Shown: positions 52,076 through 62,159 of the stretch, piece after piece
How the letters are laid out: each line of letters opens with the position of its first letter
Numbering within the stretch: the stretch's first letter is position 1
Source: Flavobacterium salmonis
GTDB lineage: Bacteria; Bacteroidota; Bacteroidia; Flavobacteriales; Flavobacteriaceae
DNA length: 64,000 bases
Reading direction: 5' to 3'
Assembly (NCBI RefSeq): GCF_903819435.1
Contig: NZ_CAIJDP010000045.1
Coordinates: 1-64,000 of the forward strand
Translations under genes and position numbers: made by a program
Notes under the pieces: generated by a model
Seen by the model: only the letters and a program-made list of their open reading frames with translations
What the model was told of the DNA's origin: nothing
Database searches by the model: none

Positions 52076-54174
52076 TGAGCGTTCAGAATATCAATGTTGC
52101 CCTTATTGGGAATCCAAACACAGGAAAAACTTCTGTTTTTAATCAGCTTACGGGTTTAAACCAACAGGTTGGAAATTATCCCGGGATTACTGTTGAGAAA
52201 AAAATGGGTTTCTGTAAACTGCCACACAACATTAAAGCCAATATTCTCGATTTACCCGGAACGTACAGCCTGAATGCCAGTTCAATGGATGAAAGTGTGG
52301 TGATCGAACTTTTACTGAACAAAAACGATAAATTATATCCGGATGTGGCAGTAGTAGTAACAGATGTTGAAAACCTGAAACGAAATCTGCTGATTTACAC
52401 TCAGATAAAAGACCTGGAAATTCCAACAATTTTGGTCATCAACATGTCTGATCGTATGGAACGTAAAGGAATTACTCTTGATATTCCGTATTTAGAAGAA
52501 AAACTAAAAACCAAAATTGCGCTAGTTAGTTCACGCAAAGGTTTAGGAATCGATGCCTTAAAAGAATTAATAGTTTCCTATCGAACTGTTCCGCACGAAC
52601 CTTGCTTAAATGCTTCGGTTATTGATTCTGACTATTTTGAAAAATTACAACATGCTTTTCCGAACCAGTTGTTATACAAATTGTGGCTGGTTATTACTCA
52701 GGATGTCAATTTTTCGAATTTAGACCGAAATGAAATCCGAAGTACTTTTACAAAATCACACTCTGAATTAAAACGTCTTCAGCAAAAAGAAACTATTAAA
52801 CGGTATCAGTTTATAAATGATGTTTTGAAAGAAGGTTTAAAAGTCGATCCTTCGATGGCAAAAGACATCCGTGCAAAACTGGATCGTGTATTAACACACA
52901 AAATATGGGGATACGCTATTTTCTTTGCCATTTTATTTCTGATCTTTCAATCTATTTTTAGCTGGTCCACGATTCCGATGGATTTCATTGACAGCACTTT
53001 TGCCTCTTTAAGCAGCAGGGTTGCCGAAGAACTTCCAAGCGGTATTTTAACCGATTTGCTTTCGCAGGGAATCATTCCGGGAATTGGCGGTGTTATCATT
53101 TTCATTCCGCAAATTGCTTTCCTATTCTTGTTCATTTCGATTTTAGAAGAAAGTGGTTATATGAGCCGTGTTGTATTTTTAATGGACAAAATCATGCGCA
53201 GATTCGGTTTATCTGGAAAAAGCGTAGTACCTCTCATTTCAGGAACAGCCTGTGCCATTCCGGCAATTATGGCAACGAGAAATATTGAAAACTGGAAAGA
53301 ACGTCTGATTACGATTTTGGTTACTCCTTTTACAACCTGTTCAGCAAGGTTACCGGTGTATGCGATTATCATTTCATTGGTAATTCCCAGTAAACGTGTT
53401 TTTGGAGTTTTAAATGTGCAGGGACTAACCTTAATGGCGCTTTACGTTTTAGGTTTTTTTGCTGCTATTTTATCGGCATATATTTTAAATAAGGTTTTAA
53501 AACTGGAATCCAAAACGTATTTCGTTGTTGAAATGCCAAGTTATAAATTACCCCTTTTTAAGAACGTTGGAATCAATGTTGTAGAAAAAACCAAAGCTTT
53601 TATTGTTGGTGCCGGTAAAATCATTCTTGCCATATCTATTATTTTGTGGTTTTTAGCCTCATACGGACCCGGAAAAGATTTTAACGAAGCAGAAACCATC
53701 GTAAAAGATAGATTTGCAAATACAACCCTGACAGAAACTCAATTTGAAAACGAAGTAGCTTCTCAAAAATTGGAGAATTCCTATATCGGATTAATGGGTC
53801 ATGCAATTGAACCGGCGATTGAACCTTTGGGTTACGACTGGAAAATCGGTATTGCCTTAATTAGTTCGTTTGCTGCTCGTGAGGTTTTCGTGGGAACTCT
53901 TGCCACAATTTACAGCGTTGGCGATAGTGAGAACGAAGCTACCATAAAAAGCAAAATGCAGGCTGAAGTTCACTCTGACACAGGAGAAAAAGTCTTTAAT
54001 TTTGCAACCGGAATTTCATTATTACTGTTTTATGCTTTTGCCATGCAGTGTGCGAGCACATTGGCTATTACCAAAAAAGAAACCAATTCGTGGAAATGGC
54101 CTGCCATGCAATTGGGCTTCATGAGTGCACTTGCCTATTTAACCGCCTTGATTGCGTACCAAATATTAAAATAA
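52075..54174 (+). CDS. feoB: Ferrous iron transporter FeoB
   Basis: 699 residues. GTPase domain (about 1-165) with G1 GNPNTGKTS, G3 DLPGTYSL and G4-type VINMSDR; membrane permease (about 270-690) with the double Gate motifs SGTACAIPAIMATR and ARLPVYAIIISLV. Imports Fe(II). Coupled to feoA and followed by a short Cys-rich partner gene. Confidence 0.96.
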   Translation: MSVQNINVALIGNPNTGKTSVFNQLTGLNQQVGNYPGITVEKKMGFCKLPHNIKANILDLPGTYSLNASSMDESVVIELLLNKNDKLYPDVAVVVTDVENLKRNLLIYTQIKDLEIPTILVINMSDRMERKGITLDIPYLEEKLKTKIALVSSRKGLGIDALKELIVSYRTVPHEPCLNASVIDSDYFEKLQHAFPNQLLYKLWLVITQDVNFSNLDRNEIRSTFTKSHSELKRLQQKETIKRYQFINDVLKEGLKVDPSMAKDIRAKLDRVLTHKIWGYAIFFAILFLIFQSIFSWSTIPMDFIDSTFASLSSRVAEELPSGILTDLLSQGIIPGIGGVIIFIPQIAFLFLFISILEESGYMSRVVFLMDKIMRRFGLSGKSVVPLISGTACAIPAIMATRNIENWKERLITILVTPFTTCSARLPVYAIIISLVIPSKRVFGVLNVQGLTLMALYVLGFFAAILSAYILNKVLKLESKTYFVVEMPSYKLPLFKNVGINVVEKTKAFIVGAGKIILAISIILWFLASYGPGKDFNEAETIVKDRFANTTLTETQFENEVASQKLENSYIGLMGHAIEPAIEPLGYDWKIGIALISSFAAREVFVGTLATIYSVGDSENEATIKSKMQAEVHSDTGEKVFNFATGISLLLFYAFAMQCASTLAITKKETNSWKWPAMQLGFMSALAYLTALIAYQILK

Positions 54175-54180
54175 TGAGTC

Positions 54181-54303
54181 ATGATTCAGGAAATTATTGC
54201 TTTTGCCATATTAGGATTTGCAGTTGCTTTTTTGATTAGAAAATTCTTCTGGAAATCTAAAAAGAAAAAGGACTGTGGTGATGGGAATTGTGGCTGCAGC
54301 TGA
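54181..54303 (+). CDS. FeoB-associated Cys-rich membrane protein
   Basis: 40 residues, six bases after the feoB stop: MIQEIIAFAILGFAVAFLIR, then KFFWKSKKKK and the end DCGDGNCGCS. One N-terminal membrane helix, a basic segment and a three-cysteine tail, the standard build of the small FeoB-associated family. Likely binds or passes iron beside FeoB; position and form make it convincing despite the size. Confidence 0.85.
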   Translation: MIQEIIAFAILGFAVAFLIRKFFWKSKKKKDCGDGNCGCS

Positions 54304-54338
54304 TTTTTTATTCCGCAGAGCTACACAGAGAAAAAACA

Positions 54339-54381
54339 CAAAGATCCGCAAAGAAATGTAAAATAACTTTGCGGATCTTTG
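54339..54381. repeat. CAAAGATCCGCAAAG inverted repeat
   Basis: Perfect 15-base arms at 54339-54353 and 54367-54381, with a third partial copy (AATCTTTGCG) further on. Likely transcript-end hairpin of the feo operon, built of repeated words. Confidence 0.75.
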
Positions 54382-54413
54382 CGCTTATTAGTGAATCTTT
54401 GCGAAATACAAAC

Positions 54414-55067
54414 TTACTTAATACCTTCCCATTCTGCATAAAACTGTGCAAGGAACGTTTCCATAAAACGATGCCTTTCTTCGGCAAGTTGTTTTCCGGT
54501 TTCGGTATTCATTTTATCTTTTAAGAGTAACAGCTTTTCGTAAAAATGATTTATGGTGGGCGCATTATTCTTTTTGTATTCTTCTTTGGTCATGTTGGTT
54601 ACAGGTGTAATTTCCGGATTATACAAAGCTCTGTTTTTAAATCCCCCATAATTGAATGCCCTTGCTACACCAATTGCACCAATTGCATCCAGACGATCAG
54701 CATCCTGAACAATATCCAATTCAAGAGAAGAAAACTTCTTTTCGAAATTTCCGCCTTTATATGAGATATTTTCGATGATATTAACAACATGTACAATAAT
54801 GTCTTCGGAAACATTTTCTGATTCTAAAAACAAACGTGCTGTTTTGGGACCAATTGTTTCATCTCCGTTATGAAATTTACTATCGGCAATATCATGAAGC
54901 AAAGCTCCTAATTGAATTACTGTTAAATCGCAATCTGTATTTTTAGCAATCAATAATGCATTTTTATAAACACGCTCGATATGAAACCAGTCATGACCTC
55001 CTTCTGCATCATTAAGTTTTTCTTTTACAAATTGGATTGTTTTATGTATTAAGGCTGTATTATTCAT
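54414..55067 (-). CDS. HD-domain phosphohydrolase
   Basis: 217 residues. HD motif in LGALLHDIADSKF (about 65-77) with upstream histidine in GHDWFHIERVYKNA (about 23-36). Small YpgQ/YedJ-like hydrolases of this size act on nucleotides or phosphate esters; the substrate is unknown. The gene stands between feo and the desaturase genes; the region 55068-55292 upstream is a 225-base AT-rich spacer with no gene seen. Confidence 0.85.
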   Translation of the reverse strand: MNNTALIHKTIQFVKEKLNDAEGGHDWFHIERVYKNALLIAKNTDCDLTVIQLGALLHDIADSKFHNGDETIGPKTARLFLESENVSEDIIVHVVNIIENISYKGGNFEKKFSSLELDIVQDADRLDAIGAIGVARAFNYGGFKNRALYNPEITPVTNMTKEEYKKNNAPTINHFYEKLLLLKDKMNTETGKQLAEERHRFMETFLAQFYAEWEGIK

Positions 55068-55292
55068 GATATTTTTAATGCTTAACCGTTTGCTTTATTT
55101 TTTAATAACAACAGTATTTTTTATAATTTATTTGAAAATTCAAAAACATTTTTATTCAAAAAAGAGACCCCGAAATATTAAAAAAATGCTGACTGTCAAA
55201 GATTTAAAAACCTCAACAATCAACATCTTTATACTCTTTGTTTTTAAACGCAACGAAATTGCATTTAATAAAATTGATTTAAAATCTAAATA

Positions 55293-56285
<993 letters not shown>

Positions 56286-56338
56286 TACTTGTTTAATTTG
56301 GGATTTAAGTATTAGAATTCTCTCTCTAAATACAAAAT

Positions 56339-57079
56339 CTATTTATATTCATTCACTCCTTCTACAACTGCCTTTTCTGTCAATCTCATTAACTCAGCAA
56401 AATCATAATCTTTAACGGCCATTGCTTTATGGGCGGTAAAGGTAAGATGATTTGCTAAACCAACAGGGAAAAACCCATATTTTACCATTTTCCATGAATT
56501 GTTAATACTCACTGGAACAACATAAGCTGAAGGCGCATATTTGCAAAGGATTTTTAAACCACTTTGGGCAAATTCTTTAGGCTTTCCTGTTTTACTTCTG
56601 GTTCCTTCGGGAAAAATCACAGCAGATCTTGTGTTCTTTTCAATATATTCAGACAAGCCTTTGATTACAGGAATCGCTTGTTTAGGGTCTTTACGGTCAA
56701 TTAGTACTGAACCTCCATGGCGTAAATTGTATGAAACGCTTGGGATTCCACTACCTAACTCTTTCTTACTTACAAATTTACAATGAAAACGTCTAAAGTA
56801 CCAAATCATTGCCACGATATCGTACATACTTTGGTGATTCGATACAAAAATCAATGGAACACCTGTGGGAATTGTCTCTCTGTTTTTAATTGTATATCTC
56901 GTTCCTACCAGATTGGTGCATCTTAAAAGAAAAAAATTCAAATAATCAACGCTAATTTTGTGAGCCTGATAACCAAAAATATTTAGTGAAATCCATTGTA
57001 TAGGATGAAAAACAACCAGACACAATCCAAAACATAGATAATAAATTATGGAGATTGGATATGAAATTATCTTCTGCAT
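56339..57079 (-). CDS. plsC: 1-acyl-glycerol-3-phosphate acyltransferase (PlsC-type)
   Basis: 246 residues. Acyltransferase motif HX4D as NHQSMYDIVA (about 81-90), second motif FPEGTRSK (about 156-163), and two N-terminal hydrophobic segments. Makes phosphatidic acid from lysophosphatidate at the inner membrane. A possible -7 element (CAAAAGTA, complement TACTTTTG) lies at 57099-57106. Confidence 0.92.
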   Translation of the reverse strand: MQKIISYPISIIYYLCFGLCLVVFHPIQWISLNIFGYQAHKISVDYLNFFLLRCTNLVGTRYTIKNRETIPTGVPLIFVSNHQSMYDIVAMIWYFRRFHCKFVSKKELGSGIPSVSYNLRHGGSVLIDRKDPKQAIPVIKGLSEYIEKNTRSAVIFPEGTRSKTGKPKEFAQSGLKILCKYAPSAYVVPVSINNSWKMVKYGFFPVGLANHLTFTAHKAMAVKDYDFAELMRLTEKAVVEGVNEYK

Positions 57080-57166
57080 GCTTTAAAAAATTAATTGCCA
57101 AAAGTAATAAATAAATTTTTAGCGGTATAAAAATTGAAAACAATAACCGCTTTTCTGGTTTAATTG

Positions 57167-57174
57167 TACCTTTG
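57167..57174 (+). promoter_or_regulatory. -7 element of rnpA
   Basis: TACCTTTG, exact TANNTTTG match, 32 bases before the ATG at 57206. Confidence 0.45.
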
Positions 57175-57205
57175 TCCTTAAAATTGCAAATTTTTTCTGA
57201 ACTAA

Positions 57206-57610
57206 ATGAATTTTACTTACCCTAAAAAAGAGCGCTTAAAGAGCAAAACGACAATTGGATTACTTTTTTCTGAAGGAAAATCTGTTTCAAAATATCCATT
57301 ACGTTTAGTTTATCGTCAGGCGGAAGCAGATTCAGAAGAAAAAATTAAAATTGGAGTTTCGGTTTCAAAGAAGTATTTCAAAAAAGCAGTAGACCGAAAT
57401 TACTTCAAGCGTGTTTTAAGAGAAACCTATCGATTAAACAAACATTTGCTTTGGGAAAACGTACAACAGCCTTATTCTTTGATGTTTTTTTATCAGACTA
57501 AAGACAAATTATCTTACGAAGAAATCAATACCAAAACGATTCAGTTGTTTGAGAAATTTCTTCTGCAAATAAATAAAACTACAGATTCTGAAAATAAAAC
57601 AGAAATGTAA
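57206..57610 (+). CDS. rnpA: Ribonuclease P protein component
   Basis: 134 residues. Helper protein of the RNase P ribozyme that trims tRNA 5' ends. Basic, with KIGVSVSKKYFKKAVDRNYF and KRVLRETYRLNK, the family's RNR-type signature. The rpmH gene is not adjacent here, unlike the ancestral dnaA-rpmH-rnpA order. Followed by a C-terminal processing protease gene. Confidence 0.92.
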   Translation: MNFTYPKKERLKSKTTIGLLFSEGKSVSKYPLRLVYRQAEADSEEKIKIGVSVSKKYFKKAVDRNYFKRVLRETYRLNKHLLWENVQQPYSLMFFYQTKDKLSYEEINTKTIQLFEKFLLQINKTTDSENKTEM

Positions 57611-57711
57611 TCCATCATTTCAAATACCAATTGAGATTCACCTGAACGAATCGCCTTAATTGGTGATTTATTATTATTTTAGTACTTTATAATTTAAGAC
57701 AATTCAAAATT

Positions 57712-59349
57712 ATGACTTCTTATTTCAAAAAGAAATTTGTTATACCAGCCGTTGCTATAGGATTTCTATTTATTGGAACCAGTTTCAAAGATGATTTCTT
57801 TGAAATAGCCAAACAGATAGAAATCTTTACCACTTTATTCAAAGCCGTTAACACCAATTATGTCGATGAAACTAATCCGGGTGACCTGATGGATAAAGGC
57901 ATTAAAAGTATGCTGGGGAGTTTGGATCCTTATACCGTTTACTTTAATGAACAGGATGTTGTAAATTTTAAAATCAATAATACCGGCGAATATACCGGAA
58001 TTGGTGCTATGATTGCACGTAAAAAAGACCGCTTAATTGTTCGTGAGCCTTATAAAAATTATCCTGCGGATAAAGCGGGATTGAAAGCCGGAGACGAAAT
58101 TATACAAATTGGAGATGTTTTGATTGCCGATTTTAAGGACGATGCATCGCAATTGCTTAAAGGAACAAAAAACACTAAGATCAAAATAAAATACCTTCGC
58201 CAGGGTAAAACCTATACTACAGATTTGGTTTTGGATGAAGTTGATATCAAATCGGTTCCATTCTATGGAAAAATAGATGATAAAACAGGATATATTGTTT
58301 TGGCACATTTTAGTCGAAAAGCGGCAGCTGAAGTAAAAGAGGCTCTTGAAAAACTAAAAACTCAGGGAGCTACTCAAATTGTGCTCGATTTGAGAGGAAA
58401 TCCCGGCGGTTTATTAAATGAAGCCATTGACATTTGCAATTTGTTTGTTCCCAAAAATGAAGTGATTGTAACTACAAAATCAAGAATTGAAAAACACAAT
58501 AACACCTATAAAACTACTAAAGAACCTATAGATACTCAGATTCCACTGGCTATTTTGGTAAACGGAAAAAGTGCTTCGGCATCAGAAATTGTTTCCGGAG
58601 CTTTGCAGGATTTAGATCGTGCTGTTATTTTAGGAAGCCGTAGTTTTGGAAAAGGTTTGGTACAACGTACCGTCGAATTGACTTACGGAACACAGCTAAA
58701 AGTAACTATTTCACGTTATTATACTCCTTCAGGACGTTGTATTCAGGCACTGGATTATGCTCATAAAGACAAAAATGGTGTAGCCCAAAAAACTGATTCT
58801 AAAAACTTTAATGCTTTTAAAACAAGAAAAGGACGAACAGTTTATGATGGTGGTGGTGTTTTGCCTGATATTGAACTGGATGAAACCAAAATGAGTCCAA
58901 TTACAAATGCGCTATTAAAAAACGACGGAATTTTTGATTATGCCACAACCTATTATTATAAAAACCCGAATTTAGGAGATAAGATTCCAACGATTACAGA
59001 TGCTGATTACATTGCTTTCAAACAATATTTAAAAGCCAATAAATTTACTTTCGATACAGAAACCGAACTGGCTTTGAAAAACACTTTGGCAGCGGCCAAA
59101 AACGAACAAATTGATGAAGCAATTGTTATTGAATATAAGCAACTATTAAATGCACTTGAAAAAAGTGAAACTACGCTATTAGATAAAAATCAAAAAGAAA
59201 TTAAAAACCTGATTCTGGAAGAACTTATCAAAAGATACCAATATCAGGAAGGTCTATATCAATATTACATTAAAAACAATTCAGAAATTAAAAAAGCGGT
59301 GACAGTCTTAAATAATCAAACTGAGTACAAAACGATTTTAAAAATGTAG
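57712..59349 (+). CDS. S41 C-terminal processing peptidase
   Basis: 545 residues. One N-terminal hydrophobic segment (about 8-23), PDZ domain (about 85-165), protease core with LRGNPGGLLNEAI and the catalytic Ser-Lys dyad in VNGKSASASEIVSGAL (Ser, about 287) and SFGKGLVQ (Lys, about 312), then a long helical C-terminus. A periplasmic tail-specific protease. Likely cotranscribed with the OmpA-type gene five bases downstream. Confidence 0.92.
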   Translation: MTSYFKKKFVIPAVAIGFLFIGTSFKDDFFEIAKQIEIFTTLFKAVNTNYVDETNPGDLMDKGIKSMLGSLDPYTVYFNEQDVVNFKINNTGEYTGIGAMIARKKDRLIVREPYKNYPADKAGLKAGDEIIQIGDVLIADFKDDASQLLKGTKNTKIKIKYLRQGKTYTTDLVLDEVDIKSVPFYGKIDDKTGYIVLAHFSRKAAAEVKEALEKLKTQGATQIVLDLRGNPGGLLNEAIDICNLFVPKNEVIVTTKSRIEKHNNTYKTTKEPIDTQIPLAILVNGKSASASEIVSGALQDLDRAVILGSRSFGKGLVQRTVELTYGTQLKVTISRYYTPSGRCIQALDYAHKDKNGVAQKTDSKNFNAFKTRKGRTVYDGGGVLPDIELDETKMSPITNALLKNDGIFDYATTYYYKNPNLGDKIPTITDADYIAFKQYLKANKFTFDTETELALKNTLAAAKNEQIDEAIVIEYKQLLNALEKSETTLLDKNQKEIKNLILEELIKRYQYQEGLYQYYIKNNSEIKKAVTVLNNQTEYKTILKM

Positions 59350-59354
59350 AAAAA

Positions 59355-60158
59355 ATGAAACTTTGCAAAGCGTTATTTCTGTTATTCATTTACAATTTAT
59401 CGGCGCAGCAAAAACCCATCGAAACCATTTATTTTGATTTTGACAAATACGTCCTTACCAGTCAGCAAACCAAAGTCATCACCGATTTTGTAAAAAACTT
59501 AGACACCACAAAAATAGAATCCATACAGATTTACGGCTATTGCGATGATCGTGGCAATGACGAATATAACTACCGTTTATCTTATGACAGGGTAAATACT
59601 ATACAGGAAATATTAGTTTCAAAAGGCTTTAACAAAAGTAAAATAATTATTCTTGAAGGAAAAGGACGGGTTATAATCAGGAGCGATACCGTTGAAAACC
59701 TACATGAAACGAGATCAAAAAACCGCAGGGTCGATTTGATTGCCGTTAAAAAAAACAGTTACGAAAAAGGAATTCGTAATTCATTAAAAAGCGAATTAAA
59801 CGTAGGTGATAAAGTTTTACTGGAAAACATATTGTTTGATCTTGGGAGTTCAAAACTAACGTACCATTCTAAAAAAGAATTAGATAAAATTGTTACCATT
59901 CTGCAATCCAAAAAAAACATTCAGTTTGAAATCAGAGGTCATGTGTGCTGTACTCCTGAAATGTACACAGACGGAATAGACCGGGAAAATAACGAAAGAA
60001 GACTTTCCTGGAATCGTGCCAAAACAGTGTTTTTCTATTTGGCATCGAAAAAAATATCCAAAAGCCGCATGACATTTCAGGGCTGCGGCAACAAATATCC
60101 GCTTGGAAAAGGGGACAATTTAGACCGGAGAGTTGAATTTTATATTACTAAGATTTAG
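59355..60158 (+). CDS. Protein with two OmpA-like domains
   Basis: 267 residues with a signal peptide (about 1-17, ending SAQ). Two OmpA-C domains in tandem: first IETIYFDFDKYVLTSQQ ... RSKNRRVDLI (about 22-128), second NILFDLGSSKLTYHSKKELD ... LDRRVEFYITKI (about 154-267), each with the NxxLSxxR-type region and C-terminal RRV. It probably tethers peptidoglycan in the periplasm. The tail of its gene overlaps the convergent S41 gene by four bases. Confidence 0.85.
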   Translation: MKLCKALFLLFIYNLSAQQKPIETIYFDFDKYVLTSQQTKVITDFVKNLDTTKIESIQIYGYCDDRGNDEYNYRLSYDRVNTIQEILVSKGFNKSKIIILEGKGRVIIRSDTVENLHETRSKNRRVDLIAVKKNSYEKGIRNSLKSELNVGDKVLLENILFDLGSSKLTYHSKKELDKIVTILQSKKNIQFEIRGHVCCTPEMYTDGIDRENNERRLSWNRAKTVFFYLASKKISKSRMTFQGCGNKYPLGKGDNLDRRVEFYITKI

Positions 60159-61813
60159 TTTTCCAGCAAATACTTTTGTGCTGCTTCCATCAATTCATCT
60201 CTACCTTCCTGAATACCTTTAATTGTAGGATGAACCGTAATATCTATCTTTACACCTGTACGTTGAGTTGGGGTTCCATCCTGATAAAAAACACCAAGTC
60301 CGCTCATAACTGCTTTAAATCCTATAAATTCTACTTTCGAAATATCACCGTCTGCCCCGGCTGTTTGACTTCCCAGAGTTGTAACGTTGTTTCCGGATTG
60401 TAAGAGCATCGCCATAAATTCACTTGAACTTTGCGTTTGGTCATTCACTATTAAAACCACTTTTCCTGTATAGTATTCATTTTTAATCGGAGTATTTATC
60501 AGAGGCTTTTCCCAGATAAATCTTCCCGGATAACTTAAATCCGGTTTTACAATTTTCGCATACTCTTTATTTGTCGTTATTAACCTACTGGCAATTCTAA
60601 ATGGTATAAAATTCGGATTCCTAACATCTATTATAAGAGCTTTTGTCGAATTTAGTTTCTGCATCATTTCATCCTGATCTTTTATTTCTAAAAGAGCCAG
60701 ATCTATATATCCAATATTATTTTCGTCTATATAATACTTTTTAGTGTTAGCGTTTATTTTTCCAATGAATTTGTTTCCTTCCAGCAGTTTTACGTTTTTA
60801 TAAAAAAACTGATCATTTCTTCTTAATTTAAGATTGACAGAATCTGTACTGCTGCTTAAAACCAAATAATCATAATTCCTTGCTTTTGTATTTTGGTTAG
60901 AGCCATGAATGTATTTTTTTCTTTCACTGATAGTTTTCAAAACATTATTATTGTCTATTTCTTCGATAATATCACCTGTCTTGAGTCCATCCCATTCTGT
61001 TCCTGAATGATATGGAAATCCTGTAATTGCAATTTGATTTTCTACCAGGTTAAAAAATACCGGTAAAGATTTGGTTCCAAAAAAATTTCCAATATGATTG
61101 GTGTAAAAATTAGCATGTGTGTCATCTAATTTAATAACTGTTTCTAACATCACTAAATGATACGCAGTTGTATTCTCAGCATTCAAAAACTTAGGGATCA
61201 TTTCTTCCAAAGCAGAATTCCAGTTTTGATCGGTCATATATTTATAAGGAAAAAAATATTCTACAATATTCCAATATCGGAATAAGCTTACCAAGCGCAG
61301 ATTTCGCCCCGGAAATTCGAAGTTTTTGTACTCAGGTTCATTAGTTATCTGAATGTTGTCACGTGAAGTCGTTGTAACATAAAAGTTCTTGCCCTGAAAC
61401 CTGTTTGATTCTATATATCTGAGTTTTTGAGAAAGCTCAGTAGTAAAAGTATTCGAATCATCCATCCATGAAAAATCTAAATTCTTTTCAAAATACTTCT
61501 TTTTGACATCGTTTTTACACGATTGGCATTCTTTTAAATCTCCAAGACCAACAATCCAGTCAAGATAGATTTTAGACAATTCCTCCCTTGTTGTAGCTTT
61601 TTCAACTTTAGGTAATACTTCCAATAATTGTTCATCCCAGTTAAAACTGCCTTTCACAACATTTGGATGATAATATTTAAGAAATCCCCAAATTTTTGCC
61701 AAACTTGCCAGATTTTCAACTTTTTTCTTATCCGTTTTGTCGATCGATTGGTTTTGACCGAAACTTAAAAAACTAAAATAACAAAAAACCAAAACCCACT
61801 TTATTTTATCCAT
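60155..61813 (-). CDS. S41-family peptidase, exported
   Basis: 552 residues with a signal peptide (about 1-19, ending FGQ). N-terminal helical domain (LAKIWGFLKYYHPNVVKGSF) of the tricorn/CtpA-like class and an S41 core with the nucleophile region NDQTQSSSEFMAMLLQSGN (about 459-477) and GLKTGDIIEEIDNNNVL PDZ-like segment (about 275-291). Different subgroup from 57712-59349. The substrate is unknown. Downstream on the plus side it abuts the OmpA-type gene. Confidence 0.85.
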   Translation of the reverse strand: MDKIKWVLVFCYFSFLSFGQNQSIDKTDKKKVENLASLAKIWGFLKYYHPNVVKGSFNWDEQLLEVLPKVEKATTREELSKIYLDWIVGLGDLKECQSCKNDVKKKYFEKNLDFSWMDDSNTFTTELSQKLRYIESNRFQGKNFYVTTTSRDNIQITNEPEYKNFEFPGRNLRLVSLFRYWNIVEYFFPYKYMTDQNWNSALEEMIPKFLNAENTTAYHLVMLETVIKLDDTHANFYTNHIGNFFGTKSLPVFFNLVENQIAITGFPYHSGTEWDGLKTGDIIEEIDNNNVLKTISERKKYIHGSNQNTKARNYDYLVLSSSTDSVNLKLRRNDQFFYKNVKLLEGNKFIGKINANTKKYYIDENNIGYIDLALLEIKDQDEMMQKLNSTKALIIDVRNPNFIPFRIASRLITTNKEYAKIVKPDLSYPGRFIWEKPLINTPIKNEYYTGKVVLIVNDQTQSSSEFMAMLLQSGNNVTTLGSQTAGADGDISKVEFIGFKAVMSGLGVFYQDGTPTQRTGVKIDITVHPTIKGIQEGRDELMEAAQKYLLEN

Positions 61814-61899
61814 TTATTATAAATTTTCTTAATTACAGAAACTAAAATAGACAAGTGAATATTAAATAATGTTATTATAATCATAAAGTTACAGGCAAT
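61814..61899. other. AT-rich spacer upstream of the exported S41 gene
   Basis: No gene or consensus promoter is seen before the terminator arm and the inserted element that follow. Confidence 0.4.
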
Positions 61900-62122
61900 A
61901 AAAAGCCTCCATCTGGTAAGGAGGGCACTGAAAAAGTCCTTTAAAATTAAAAAGGTAATTTTACAAGTAAAATGGAGGCTCTGAGAATCGTCTGTACGAA
62001 AGTGTTCTCAATCACCTATCCGAATACATTAAAGAAAAAGAGGTTGTTTTCATATTTGAAAACAACCTCTTTTGATAAATAGCCACTTTTTCAGTGCCCT
62101 CCTGGTAAGTTCAAGGCTTTTT
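61900..62122 (-). terminator. Terminator hairpin split by a mobile element
   Basis: Outside the element, AAAAAGCCT (61900-61908) and AGGCTTTTT (62114-62122) pair over nine bases. With the element and one target copy removed the loop is 16 bases, a normal bidirectional terminator just past the acetyltransferase stop. The insertion now puts about 200 bases in the loop. Confidence 0.7.
61921..62101. mobile_element. 181-bp MITE-like element with 8-bp target duplication
   Basis: Perfect 17-base ends GAGGGCACTGAAAAAGT (61921-61937) and ACTTTTTCAGTGCCCTC (62085-62101), flanked by the direct repeat CTGGTAAG (61913-61920 and 62102-62109). Inside are a CTCTGAGAAT motif shared with the 119-bp element, and a near-end hairpin (AGAGGTTGTTTTC and GAAAACAACCTCT). 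No coding capacity, so it depended on a transposase elsewhere. The target is the loop of a terminator. Confidence 0.85.
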
Positions 62123-62159
62123 ATAAAATCTTTTAGAAAAATTAAATTTTTGGTAAAGC

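Noticed and set aside
61921..62101. Intact insertion sequence at the 181-bp element
   Set aside because: Too short for a transposase and no frame reaches family size; a non-autonomous element fits.
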